From Bdellovibrionota bacterium (lineage in GTDB: Bacteria; Bdellovibrionota; Bdellovibrionia; Bdellovibrionales; JAEYZS01), in the NCBI GenBank assembly GCA_963169805.1, contig CAUJDY010000050.1:1-32167 (forward strand): DNA of 32,167 nucleotides, read 5' to 3'. The position numbers and the translations under genes are program-made. A model generated the notes under the pieces. That model was not told where the DNA came from and searched no databases. It was given only the letters and a program-made list of their open reading frames with translations. Within the stretch, counting starts at the first letter, position 1, and each line of letters begins with the position of its first letter. Below, one piece after another: positions 19,093-28,081 of the stretch.

Positions 19093-19644
19093 TTAATTCA
19101 ATAAAAATTCTGTAAACAAGACGCTTTTAATTTTTCCTCTTGTTAAAAATGAATTTAGTCTGTTTTTTATTTCTTCTCTTAAATTATCTTTTCCTTCTCG
19201 TTCAGCTATTTGTTCGTATGTTTTTGACGATAGGATAATAATGATAATGTCTCGGATCTGAGGTTTGCGGCGTTCAATTTCCTCTGTGACTTCTGCACTT
19301 TTTTGCTCGACTTCTAATTCCAGTGTGACACGGGCGATTTTTCCACCACGACTACCAGCAAGATTAACAAAGAATGTTTCGATTGGAATAAACTCACCAA
19401 TGAATGGATCTTCTGTTGCTTCTTTATCTTGTTGCTGTTTTTCACCTTCAACAACTTGGTCAATTGTTGTTGCTTGCTCCTGCTTCTTTTTTCCCAAATA
19501 AAGCATAGCTCCAACACCAAGCACGACCAAGATATTGAACACACTTAGGATAATGAATAATATCGGCTTTTCTTTTCCAGAAGCCGGCGCTGCAGCTTCT
19601 GGCGCTGGTGCAGCGGCGGCTTCTTTGGCTTTTTCTTCTGCCAC
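19093..19644 (-). CDS. fliL: Flagellar basal-body-associated protein FliL
   Basis: Single TM near the N-terminus, FIPIETFFVNLAGSRGGKIARVTLELEVE, C-terminal SVLFTEFLLN; first gene upstream of fliM. Confidence 0.93.
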   Translation of the reverse strand: MAEEKAKEAAAAPAPEAAAPASGKEKPILFIILSVFNILVVLGVGAMLYLGKKKQEQATTIDQVVEGEKQQQDKEATEDPFIGEFIPIETFFVNLAGSRGGKIARVTLELEVEQKSAEVTEEIERRKPQIRDIIIIILSSKTYEQIAEREGKDNLREEIKNRLNSFLTRGKIKSVLFTEFLLN

Positions 19645-19821
19645 GTTCCTTCTCCTTCAAGACGGTTTTCTGTCATTGAATTATGAAGCAACAGTTGTAC
19701 CAACCCGACTTTGTGCTCGTTTTTTGATTTTAAAACTCTTTTGTTTCAGACTATAAAAACAAGAGTTGGTTTTTTGTCTTTTTTTGACAAAGAAAACAAT
19801 TGGTCGAGTTAGTTTTTTGAC

Positions 19822-20607
19822 TTATCTAACAAAGCCTAAAAGCTCACTATGAATTTGAGGAACAGAAGCGACGATACAAGAATCTTGTAGACTAAAGTCT
19901 TGTCCATCCTGATTGGTTACGATTCCACCGGCTTCCTTGATAAGAAGAGATCCTGCGGCTGTATCCCATTCTTTTAAGCCAAACTCCCAAAAGCCATCTA
20001 AACAACCTTCGGCCACTAAACATAACTCTAATGCGGCAGCTCCAGAGCGCCTCACTCCGCGTGTCTTCTCAATTAGTTTTTTAAAAATATCAATTTGATG
20101 ATCTAAATCTCTTCCACCATACGTCATGAATCCTGTAGCAATTAAGCTTCTGCCTAAATCTTGAGCTCTGGAAACCTTCAGTGGATAGACTTGTCCCTCA
20201 GCTTCACAAAAAGCTCCTTGGCCCGCAATTGCATAATAGGTTTTTGCAAAAGGACCCGCATCTACAACTGCCACTTCAACTTTCCCTTGAATTTCTAGGG
20301 CAATGCTACAGCAAAAAAATGGATATCCATGAATATAATTTGTGGTCCCATCCAAAGGATCAAAAATCCAACGCCCCTTTTTTGCTTGGGCAGATTTTTC
20401 ATGTCCCTCTTCTTCTCCTAAAATATCAAACTCAGGAGTATGAGATCTGAAAATACTACGTATCATTGACTCGCTTTCCTGGTCCGCATTGCTAACTAGA
20501 CTTGAGTCTTGTTTATTTTGAATCTGCAGAATCTTTCTATAATAAGAAAGATGAATTTTTCGAGCCTCAAGGGCCGCAAATTTCGCGATATCTAGATACT
20601 TCTTCAT
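19822..20607 (-). CDS. suhB: Inositol monophosphatase family protein (SuhB-like)
   Basis: DQESESMIRS, ILGEEEGHE, WIFDPLDGTTNYIHGYPFFCCSIAL, EWDTAAGSLLIKEAGG. Confidence 0.93.
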   Translation of the reverse strand: MKKYLDIAKFAALEARKIHLSYYRKILQIQNKQDSSLVSNADQESESMIRSIFRSHTPEFDILGEEEGHEKSAQAKKGRWIFDPLDGTTNYIHGYPFFCCSIALEIQGKVEVAVVDAGPFAKTYYAIAGQGAFCEAEGQVYPLKVSRAQDLGRSLIATGFMTYGGRDLDHQIDIFKKLIEKTRGVRRSGAAALELCLVAEGCLDGFWEFGLKEWDTAAGSLLIKEAGGIVTNQDGQDFSLQDSCIVASVPQIHSELLGFVR

Positions 20608-20649
20608 GTTCCTCTTTTATGGCTGCAGACACATATTTGCTAGCAATAA

Positions 20650-20685
20650 TGTGTCATTACTTGATCTTTTTAAGATTATGACACA
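20650..20685. promoter_or_regulatory. Dyad-symmetric element in the suhB/SPOR-gene divergent intergenic region
   Basis: TGTGTCAT...ATGACACA (8-bp arms) enclosing a second nested dyad ATCTT-TTT-AAGAT. Confidence 0.45.
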
Positions 20686-20879
20686 GTACTCTACTTGTGA
20701 ATACGTATTAGGGCATGTCCTAAAGTCGAGAAAAAGATCTTTTAGACGCTTTGACAAACGCAGCATTCACCAGAAAAATAATAAAGAGAGTCTATTATTA
20801 AGGCTTTGTGAAAATGGGTCGATAAGAACGAGCTATCGGCAAGAGTCACAAATTCAATCCACTCTCAGGGAGTTTTTAG

Positions 20880-21689
20880 ATGATAAAATTAAATCAAAAT
20901 GGCGGTTCCAAAACAGACACAGTGGTAAAACTCATACTGGTGTTTTTTGTATCCCTACTATCTTTTAGCGTAGGTACGTTTGTTGGAAAGCAATTTAGTG
21001 ATAGCCAACATAGACTTGCAGCTCTAGAAAGTGATTATCAAAGCGAGGCAAACGAAGGGCGATCTACAGCATCTGTACCTTCTGAAGGTCTTGAGGTTCA
21101 ACCTAACGAAATTCTCTCTCAAGATGATGTTGCTAAACTTGCAGAAGAGTTTGTTCAAGAAACAAAACCAGCAGCGCCGGCTAAACGGGACGTTGCAAAC
21201 GCACCAAGTGAAAAAGCAGAGGAAGATTTAAAGCCAACAATAAAAGATTCAAATACGACAGAAGCAACTGTTCAAAAAGAGGAAGTAAAACTAAGACCAC
21301 TTCAAGAAACTAAGGCGCCGACAAAAGCAGTTTCGCCTCAAGATGCTGCCCAAAAAGTTGCAGAAGGTAAGCCTGCAGTTCAGCCTGTTGCAAAACCAGA
21401 GGCTCCAAAGAAAATTGAACTTCCTAAAGTTACGGCAACAGATGTGCAAGGTAAGTATACCATTCAAGTCTCTTCTCATCCGAATGAAGGCGATGCAAAA
21501 TCACAAGCCTCTGATCTTGTTTCTAAGGGTTACAGTGCCTTTTACGTTCCAGCACAAATTGATGGGAAAACTTGGTATCGCGTCAGCGTAGGAAACTTTT
21601 CAACTGCAGACACTGCAAAAGAATATCTCTCAAAAATTAAATCAAACGCGTCTTTCAAAGATGCAATTGTTAGAAAAGTCGTGCAATAA
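20880..21689 (+). CDS. Membrane-anchored SPOR-domain protein
   Basis: N-terminal TM (LILVFFVSLLSFSVGTFVG), Glu/Lys/Pro-rich linker, C-terminal YTIQVSSHPNEGDAKSQASDLVSKGYSAFYV...WYRVSVGNFSTADTAKEYL. Confidence 0.9.
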   Translation: MIKLNQNGGSKTDTVVKLILVFFVSLLSFSVGTFVGKQFSDSQHRLAALESDYQSEANEGRSTASVPSEGLEVQPNEILSQDDVAKLAEEFVQETKPAAPAKRDVANAPSEKAEEDLKPTIKDSNTTEATVQKEEVKLRPLQETKAPTKAVSPQDAAQKVAEGKPAVQPVAKPEAPKKIELPKVTATDVQGKYTIQVSSHPNEGDAKSQASDLVSKGYSAFYVPAQIDGKTWYRVSVGNFSTADTAKEYLSKIKSNASFKDAIVRKVVQ

Positions 21690-21700
21690 AGATATTGATC

Positions 21701-21775
21701 AAAAGGCGCCTGCCGACATTCTGATACAAGATGCGTCTAACGCATCTTGTATCAGAAAGTCGGCAGGCGCCTTTT
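21701..21775. terminator. Long hairpin, bidirectional terminator candidate; GGCGCCTGCCGAC family copy 2
   Basis: 35-bp arms 21701-21735/21741-21775 with one mismatch (21718/21758), 5-nt loop TCTAA, T-run on the + side; between convergent genes. Confidence 0.92.
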
Positions 21776-21778
21776 TTA

Positions 21779-22348
21779 TTACTCAACCATTTTGATTTGC
21801 TTACCGTCAAAGTTAGAATCAACTTCAGTCTTTACAATGCGATCTTTTCTATAGTGCAACCACATATCTGGTTTTTTATCATTATTTCTATCAATTTCTT
21901 TAAGTCTTAATTCATCGTTAAACCAGTAGCGCCATTCATTCGTTGAACCAAATGAGACCGTCTTTTTAAGTAGTTTACCCGTTTTAGAATCATACTCCGT
22001 AACGTCATCTACTTTTCCATCAAAATCTAAATCTGATTCTAATTTTACAAGAATTTTATTTCTATAGTGCCGAGCTAAATCCCACTTGTTATCACCATTT
22101 AGATCAAACACCTGCATCAAAAGACGTCTTTCTACGTCTGTATCTTTTTTCTCAAAAATAAAAGCGACCGTAATTTTTGAATCCTCTAGAGATTTTTGTT
22201 TTTCAACAATCCAATCTGACTTTTTTGTTTCAACATACTGACTTAACGAAAGCTTCGAAAAATCAATATAATCAGCTTTAAGTGGATCTGTTAAATTGGC
22301 ATTGACGATTGTTGTAATGGCAATGAGAAGTAAAAAAATTGTTTTCAT
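21779..22348 (-). CDS. Exported protein with repeated DxNxD-type acidic loops (EF-hand/dockerin-like)
   Basis: Signal-like N-terminus; FDLNGDNKWD, SDLDFDGKVDD, IDRNNDKKPD and VDSNFDGKQ repeats about 25-30 aa apart. Confidence 0.65.
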   Translation of the reverse strand: MKTIFLLLIAITTIVNANLTDPLKADYIDFSKLSLSQYVETKKSDWIVEKQKSLEDSKITVAFIFEKKDTDVERRLLMQVFDLNGDNKWDLARHYRNKILVKLESDLDFDGKVDDVTEYDSKTGKLLKKTVSFGSTNEWRYWFNDELRLKEIDRNNDKKPDMWLHYRKDRIVKTEVDSNFDGKQIKMVE

Positions 22349-22398
22349 TGCTCTAGATTATCACACGCATTTTCTCTGGAATATGCGACAAAAGTCTA

Positions 22399-22473
22399 AA
22401 AAGGCGCCTGCCGACTTTCTGATGCATGCTGCGTTTGACGCTGCATGCATCAGAAAGTCGGCAGGCGCCTTTT
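22399..22473. terminator. Long perfect hairpin; GGCGCCTGCCGAC family copy 3, at the 3' end of the 22483..23016 gene
   Basis: 36-bp perfect arms 22399-22434/22438-22473 with 3-nt loop TTG. Confidence 0.92.
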
Positions 22474-22482
22474 GTTGATTGA

Positions 22483-23016
22483 CTAGAATAAGAGTCCTAG
22501 TCGAACCGTCACTTCAAAAGTGAGTTCGGGATTTAGTTTTTTGGAGTACAAACCTTTTCCTTCAAAATTGATAACAAATTTTTTTGAAATTTCAGACCAA
22601 ATACCACCACCAATTTTTGCTACCGGCTCCCATACAGAGGAGTCTTTTCTTTTAGTTCCGGCAAAGTCATACTCAACAAAATTCTTAAAAACACCTAATC
22701 CTAAAATGGCATAAGGGTTCATAATACGATCTGCTTCGTAATCTACAAAAAAAGCAGCATAAGCCGTTGCTTCAAAGTGCTTGTTTTCAATTGAAAGGGA
22801 GCCCTCTTTACTAGAATCTTTGTAGTGTAAAACTTCACCCATAAATATCCATCTGTCTGCCTTATATCCCCCAGCAATCAACATCGGTACTTCTAATTCG
22901 AACTCTCGAGTTGAGTCTTCTGTAAATCGTGCCTCTGCGCCAAGCAAGCCAAATCCTTGCGCATACACAAAATCAAAACTCAGAAAAAATATAAATAAAA
23001 TAAAAATATTTTTCAT
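22483..23016 (-). CDS. Exported, outer-membrane-barrel-like protein of unknown function
   Basis: Signal peptide (FILFIFFLSFDFVYAQG), alternating beta-rich sequence ending in aromatic residue (VTVRLGLLF). Confidence 0.6.
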   Translation of the reverse strand: MKNIFILFIFFLSFDFVYAQGFGLLGAEARFTEDSTREFELEVPMLIAGGYKADRWIFMGEVLHYKDSSKEGSLSIENKHFEATAYAAFFVDYEADRIMNPYAILGLGVFKNFVEYDFAGTKRKDSSVWEPVAKIGGGIWSEISKKFVINFEGKGLYSKKLNPELTFEVTVRLGLLF

Positions 23017-24411
23017 TTAGAAACCTTGGCATTCTTTGATTTTAGAGTAGGAATTTCCGGATTGAGACAAGAAATCTTTCATATAACCGCAGATAGTCTT
23101 CTTCTGTTCATCATTAAATTGATCAGATACAAATCCAGATAAAATCACATCGTGCGAAAGATACTCATCTTGATCTTTATTTTCATTGAACAATTCAAGA
23201 TTTTTTCTGAGATGAGTAAGACTACCTATTATCCATCTTCCAATTTCCACACGTTTTGTTGCAAAGTCTCCGTCCATAGTTACATTTGAAATTGCTCTTA
23301 GAAGTTTTGCATACATTGCTCCGTAATAGTAGAACTTTGCCCTTACAGACACTTTTGAACTTGATACGTCTGGCTTAGGAGAACTCACTTGTTGAGAGGT
23401 TTCTTCTTCTACAAAAGTTGCAAAATTAAAATCTTCTTTTGCTGTTCTATCAGATAACATTCTTAAAACTTCTGGGGATATTCTTCTTTCTTCAAAAGAA
23501 AATAATTTTAATTCTTCAACATCTTTAAAAGTAGGATCGGCAGCTATCTCATGACCAGTCATAAGCCATGACCAATAATCTGAAAGACCTTCCGAAAGCG
23601 CATTGAGCATTAAAAAATTATAACCCTTCGGTCCCTCTTGAATTCTTCTAACGTCTTGCCTAAAAATTTTATCTTCATCCTCCGTCAATCCACTAGCAGA
23701 TAATTTTGCAACAGCAGGATCTGAGGCTGTCAGATTATTAGCAACAATACGATTTTTAATAATCTCCTGCCTTCTAGTTTCAATTTCTTCGTTCATACCA
23801 AACAGAACAAGCTCATGCGGTCTTACTAAACGTTCAAATATTGCATGAAAATGCTCGTGTGCAATAAGACCAAGATTCAACGGCGCAGGAACATGACTGT
23901 TATCAAATTTATATACGACAATGCGATCATAGCCCGGCATATAGGCTAAATTATTTTTCCAAAACCTTGATACACCCTCTGAAGATTTAAATGGCTCAGT
24001 TTGTATGGAAAGAACTCTTGGGAAGGTGAGCAAACCATTAAGACCAACAGCCTTATCAAACTTAAGAAGTTGTTCCATATTATAATAAAGCCCATAGTAC
24101 ATCATCGTGTTTGTATCCATTGGCATTAGCACTCCCGAGCTATTCACGCGATAAATTGCCCTAGGGATTTGATCTTCTATTTTTGTAGGGTAAAATTTAG
24201 AGTTAATTCGAATTTTAATCTGAGAACTTTCAACTGTGACAGGATCTTCTAAAGTCTCCAAAGTTCTATCGACAAACCGCCCCTTCCCATTTTCATCATA
24301 TTCCAGGAGAGTCACTTTATAGGGTTTTTGTTCTTTGGAAGAAAATGGATTATTACATGCACCAATTCCGAAAATCGTAATAAAAGTGAGTAATAGTACG
24401 TTCCAATGCAT
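23017..24411 (-). CDS. Lipoprotein with gluzincin-like HExxH motif (putative zinc metallopeptidase)
   Basis: Lipobox-like FGIGAC; LIAHEHFHAIFERL (HExxH) followed by NALSEGLSDYWSWLM, like the downstream Glu-ligand motif. Confidence 0.6.
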   Translation of the reverse strand: MHWNVLLLTFITIFGIGACNNPFSSKEQKPYKVTLLEYDENGKGRFVDRTLETLEDPVTVESSQIKIRINSKFYPTKIEDQIPRAIYRVNSSGVLMPMDTNTMMYYGLYYNMEQLLKFDKAVGLNGLLTFPRVLSIQTEPFKSSEGVSRFWKNNLAYMPGYDRIVVYKFDNSHVPAPLNLGLIAHEHFHAIFERLVRPHELVLFGMNEEIETRRQEIIKNRIVANNLTASDPAVAKLSASGLTEDEDKIFRQDVRRIQEGPKGYNFLMLNALSEGLSDYWSWLMTGHEIAADPTFKDVEELKLFSFEERRISPEVLRMLSDRTAKEDFNFATFVEEETSQQVSSPKPDVSSSKVSVRAKFYYYGAMYAKLLRAISNVTMDGDFATKRVEIGRWIIGSLTHLRKNLELFNENKDQDEYLSHDVILSGFVSDQFNDEQKKTICGYMKDFLSQSGNSYSKIKECQGF

Positions 24412-24599
24412 TTGAGGATCCTTTATGGTGTTACGTCTTATGCAGAGCTTGAGCCAATCTAAGGGCTCTCATATATTCAAGAATAAACCTTAAGTCATGA
24501 ATTTTTCTGTATTTTATAGCCTTATGAGGAGGTCACTTTTTAGTCACAGAGCCCAAATTTGTTGCCAATTTTAGCTAAACTTCATAGAGTGCATAGCTC

Positions 24600-26843
24600 A
24601 TGACAAATCAAGCAAATCCAATACTTAAAAATCTCAATCCCGAGCAACTCAAAGCTGTCGAGACGCTAAACGGCCCTTTACTTATTTTAGCCGGAGCTGG
24701 TTCAGGAAAAACTCGAGTTCTTACTCATCGAATCGCAAATATTATTTCTCAAGGACTCGCGCAACCTGAAAATATTCTAGCAGTGACATTTACAAACAAA
24801 GCAGCAAAAGAAATGCGAGAGCGTGCTCACAATCTACTACACCAACTTGATTTGAGAATTTATTCTCAGCCACATATTGCCACGTTCCACTCTTTTTGTG
24901 TCCAAGTCTTACGAGCGTATATTCATATCTTAGACTACAATCCATCGTTTACAATTTATGATCGAGGAGACCAAATCTCTCTTGTAAAAAAAATATTCAA
25001 AGAACTTAATTACGATACCAAAGTTTATTCGCCCCAGGCATTCCTTTCTACCATTAATTCTGCAAAAATTTATGGAATATCTCCACATGAACTGCTTAAA
25101 GAAGCTGTGCATGCAATAGACAAAAAGATGGCAGAAGTTTATAAGCTCTACGAGCAAAGAATGAAAGAGGCGAATGCTCTCGACTTTGATGATCTCATTC
25201 TAAAAACAATTGAGATCTTTGAAAAAAATCAGGAAGTTTTAGATTTTTATCAAACTGAACTTAAATACATCATGGTAGACGAGTACCAAGATACAAGTTC
25301 TGTGCAATACAAATTAATTAATCTTTTATCAAACAAGCATAGAAATTTATGCGCTGTAGGAGATGAAGATCAATCTATTTACTCTTGGCGTGGCGCTAAT
25401 ATTGATAACATTATGAGTTTTGAAAAGGACTACCCCGAATCACAAGTAATCAAACTTGAAGAAAACTACAGATCTACAAAAACAATTGTTACAGCGGCCT
25501 CTCACGTTATTAAAAACAATTCTCAAAGGAAAGACAAAACGCTTTTTACTAACAATAAAGATGGTGATAAAATTTTCGCAAAGGAAGTTCAATCTGAATA
25601 TGAAGAGGGAAAATTCGTCGCGCAGACTATACAGTCCCTCATGCGTGATGATGGATCTCTTTCTTATGATGATTTTGCTATATTCTATAGAGCTAACTCT
25701 CAATCTCGCGCTATTGAAGAAGAACTGAAGTCTTACCGTATGCCTTATCAAATTATTGGAGGCGTGAAGTTCTACGATCGCATGGAAGTTAAAGATCTCA
25801 TTTGTTATTTAAGACTCCTGCATAATCCTAATGATGATATTTCTTTTTTACGTGTTTTAAATACACCATCTCGCGGTATTGGCGACGTCACAGTTCAAAA
25901 AATTATAGAGTACGCCCAGCAAAATAAATTTACTCTACTCAAAGCTTCAAAAGAAATCTTAGATACAGGTCTACTGAACAAGGGCACCTGCAAAAAAATC
26001 GAAGGATTTTTGAATTTATATGTTTCCGCTAAAGTTCAAATGGAATCTCTAAGACCTTCAGATTTTATAAGAATGCTCATCGAACAGTTACAATATCCAG
26101 AGTACTTGAAATTTACCAGACCTGATGATTATTCAGATCGAATTGATAACGTAAACGAGCTGATTAACGTGATTGTGAAGTTTGAAAAAGAGCGCGGACA
26201 GGAGGCAACATTTGGACAATTTTTAGAGGAAGTTTCCCTTGTGTCTGACATTGATGATATGGACGAAAATCAAGCATCTGTTAAACTCATGACTTTACAT
26301 GTTTCCAAGGGACTTGAGTACCCATACGTATTTATTGTGGGATTTGAAGAAGGGTTATTTCCATCTGGACAATCTCTTGATTCCCATGACTCGACTGCCA
26401 TAGAAGAAGAACGACGATTATGTTACGTAGGAATGACACGAGCAAAAGAGAGATTATTTTTAAGTTTCTCTCGCAAAAGAATGCTCTGGGGCCAAGAACA
26501 AGCTAATCCCCCAAGTCGTTTCTTAAAAGAAATCCCTTCTCAATTTATTGATGTTCAATCACAAGTCAGAAGACCACAAACTTTTGCATCAAAGAATCAA
26601 GATTTTAACTTTAAGATGACAAGCCTTGATGATCCATTTCCAGATTATGAATCAAGCTATAGTACGTCTTCCCAATCAGAGGGAGAGTTTCAAAAAGGTT
26701 CTAGAGTTAAACATCCAGCATTTGGAGTTGGAACAATTACTCTTGTAGAAGGATCTGGAGATGATCAAAAGGTAAGTATTTTATTTGCAGGCCAAAAACT
26801 CAAAAAATTTATATTAAAATACGCCCGCCTCGAAAAAGTATAA
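24600..26843 (+). CDS. pcrA: UvrD/PcrA-type superfamily 1A DNA helicase
   Basis: LNPEQLKAVETLNGPLLILAGAGSGKTRVLTHRI, VDEYQDTSSVQYKLI, AVGDEDQSIYSWRGANIDNI, VKLMTLHVSKGLEYPYVFIVG, VGMTRAKERLFLSFS; PcrA-like C-terminal domain. Confidence 0.94.
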   Translation: MTNQANPILKNLNPEQLKAVETLNGPLLILAGAGSGKTRVLTHRIANIISQGLAQPENILAVTFTNKAAKEMRERAHNLLHQLDLRIYSQPHIATFHSFCVQVLRAYIHILDYNPSFTIYDRGDQISLVKKIFKELNYDTKVYSPQAFLSTINSAKIYGISPHELLKEAVHAIDKKMAEVYKLYEQRMKEANALDFDDLILKTIEIFEKNQEVLDFYQTELKYIMVDEYQDTSSVQYKLINLLSNKHRNLCAVGDEDQSIYSWRGANIDNIMSFEKDYPESQVIKLEENYRSTKTIVTAASHVIKNNSQRKDKTLFTNNKDGDKIFAKEVQSEYEEGKFVAQTIQSLMRDDGSLSYDDFAIFYRANSQSRAIEEELKSYRMPYQIIGGVKFYDRMEVKDLICYLRLLHNPNDDISFLRVLNTPSRGIGDVTVQKIIEYAQQNKFTLLKASKEILDTGLLNKGTCKKIEGFLNLYVSAKVQMESLRPSDFIRMLIEQLQYPEYLKFTRPDDYSDRIDNVNELINVIVKFEKERGQEATFGQFLEEVSLVSDIDDMDENQASVKLMTLHVSKGLEYPYVFIVGFEEGLFPSGQSLDSHDSTAIEEERRLCYVGMTRAKERLFLSFSRKRMLWGQEQANPPSRFLKEIPSQFIDVQSQVRRPQTFASKNQDFNFKMTSLDDPFPDYESSYSTSSQSEGEFQKGSRVKHPAFGVGTITLVEGSGDDQKVSILFAGQKLKKFILKYARLEKV

Positions 26844-26851
26844 CGCAAATC

Positions 26852-28081
26852 TCAACCAAAAGGTACGGCGTACCTTTTGGCGTTTTTGAGAAGGTTCCAC
26901 TCTTCTATGTAGTGATCGATGTTTTGTGGCTTTTTGATTTCTGTAGGATTCACATAATCTGCCACAACTCCATCAAACCCCTTGAAGGTTCGTTTTTCAG
27001 GAGATTTTGAAATTTCAAAGTTGGGCGTATATGAAACTTTCCCACCACCGTTTGGAACGTCAATACTCAAATTTGGCATTGCAAGCCCAGAAAGATTTCC
27101 CCACAGTTCTTTTTGAATTTGCAAAGAATCCTCAATTGAAGTTCTTAAGTGATCTGTTCCCAGTGATGGATCACACTGAAACATGTAGTAAGGCTTTACT
27201 CTTAAATACAAAAGACGTCTGGCAACAGCCTGAATCACAGCTTCATGATTATTAATTCCATTAAGTAAAACCATCTGATTCATCACAGGAACCCCATTAT
27301 CTACACAGCGCTCGAGTGCCTCTGCGGCATCTAATGTGATTTCATTTGGATGATTAAAATGCGTCATCAAAAAAACAGGCTTATATTTTTTTAAAATTGA
27401 GACCAAGTCTGTAGTGATGCGATAGGGATTCACCACCGGCATACGCGAACCCACACGAATAATTTCTATGTGTTCAATTTTTCTGAGCTCAAAAAGAACT
27501 TTATCTAATTGTGCATCGGAAAGCGTTAGAGGATCTCCCCCAGATAATATTACTTCACGAATTCCTGGATGGCTTCGAATATAATCCAGTGATTGAGAGA
27601 ACTCCTCAGAACTCAGAAAGGCCTGGTTATTTCCTGTAAATCTCTTACGAGTACAAAACCTGCAATACACCGTACAAAAATCTGTTACTAAAAATAAAAC
27701 TCGATCTGGATAGCGATGTAATAACCTTGGTGTAACCGAATTTTTTTGCTCGCCAAGAGGATCCAGCATCTGCTGTGCTCCCGGCAGAGCTTCTTTAAAA
27801 TCTGGAGTTTGGATAAGTCTCAGCGGATCATGTGGGTTTTCTGGATGAGCAAGTGTAGCGTAATACGGAGTCGTTCGAATTTGAAATAACCCTTGTGATG
27901 ATTCAAATCCGCTCTTTTCTTCTTCTGTTAATTTGTATATTTTTGCAAAATCTTGAAGGTTTTTGAGAGCATTTTGTGTCTGCCAAGTCCACGCCTGCCA
28001 CTTCTCTAGTGATACAGATTCAAATTGTCCGCGAGGGTATACGCGCTCAAACTCAAATTTCATGGGTTGGATATAGCTCAT
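26852..28081 (-). CDS. KamA-family radical SAM protein (lysine 2,3-aminomutase-like)
   Basis: FLVTDFCTVYCRFCTRKRF (CxxxCxxC), REVILSGGDPLTLSDAQLDKVL, VPNGGGKVSYTPNF. Confidence 0.92.
   Translation of the reverse strand: MSYIQPMKFEFERVYPRGQFESVSLEKWQAWTWQTQNALKNLQDFAKIYKLTEEEKSGFESSQGLFQIRTTPYYATLAHPENPHDPLRLIQTPDFKEALPGAQQMLDPLGEQKNSVTPRLLHRYPDRVLFLVTDFCTVYCRFCTRKRFTGNNQAFLSSEEFSQSLDYIRSHPGIREVILSGGDPLTLSDAQLDKVLFELRKIEHIEIIRVGSRMPVVNPYRITTDLVSILKKYKPVFLMTHFNHPNEITLDAAEALERCVDNGVPVMNQMVLLNGINNHEAVIQAVARRLLYLRVKPYYMFQCDPSLGTDHLRTSIEDSLQIQKELWGNLSGLAMPNLSIDVPNGGGKVSYTPNFEISKSPEKRTFKGFDGVVADYVNPTEIKKPQNIDHYIEEWNLLKNAKRYAVPFG
26856..26886. terminator. Near-perfect palindrome with T-run, candidate bidirectional terminator overlapping the 3' end of the KamA-family gene
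   Basis: CCAAAAGGTACG-G-CGTACCTTTTGG (12-bp arms) followed by CGTTTTT on the + strand. Confidence 0.75.

Noticed and set aside
8467-19644. Flagellar cluster as a novel secretion system
   Set aside because: Gene order and motifs match a standard flagellar fliLMNOPQR-flhBAFG-fliA cluster; only the FliO extension is noteworthy.
19265-19756. Extra ORFs overlapping fliL on both strands
   Set aside because: fliL is clearly coding; the alternatives are frame shadows of its Glu/Ala/Lys-rich sequence.
20606-20968. 120-aa + strand ORF preceding the SPOR gene
   Set aside because: Overlaps the SPOR CDS in another frame, is composed of low-quality sequence, and contains the intergenic dyad; likely chance ORF.
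97-22473. CRISPR-like interpretation of the three GGCGCCTGCCGAC repeats
   Set aside because: Copies are individual hairpins over 600 bp to about 21 kb apart at gene ends, with no regular spacer array or cas genes.
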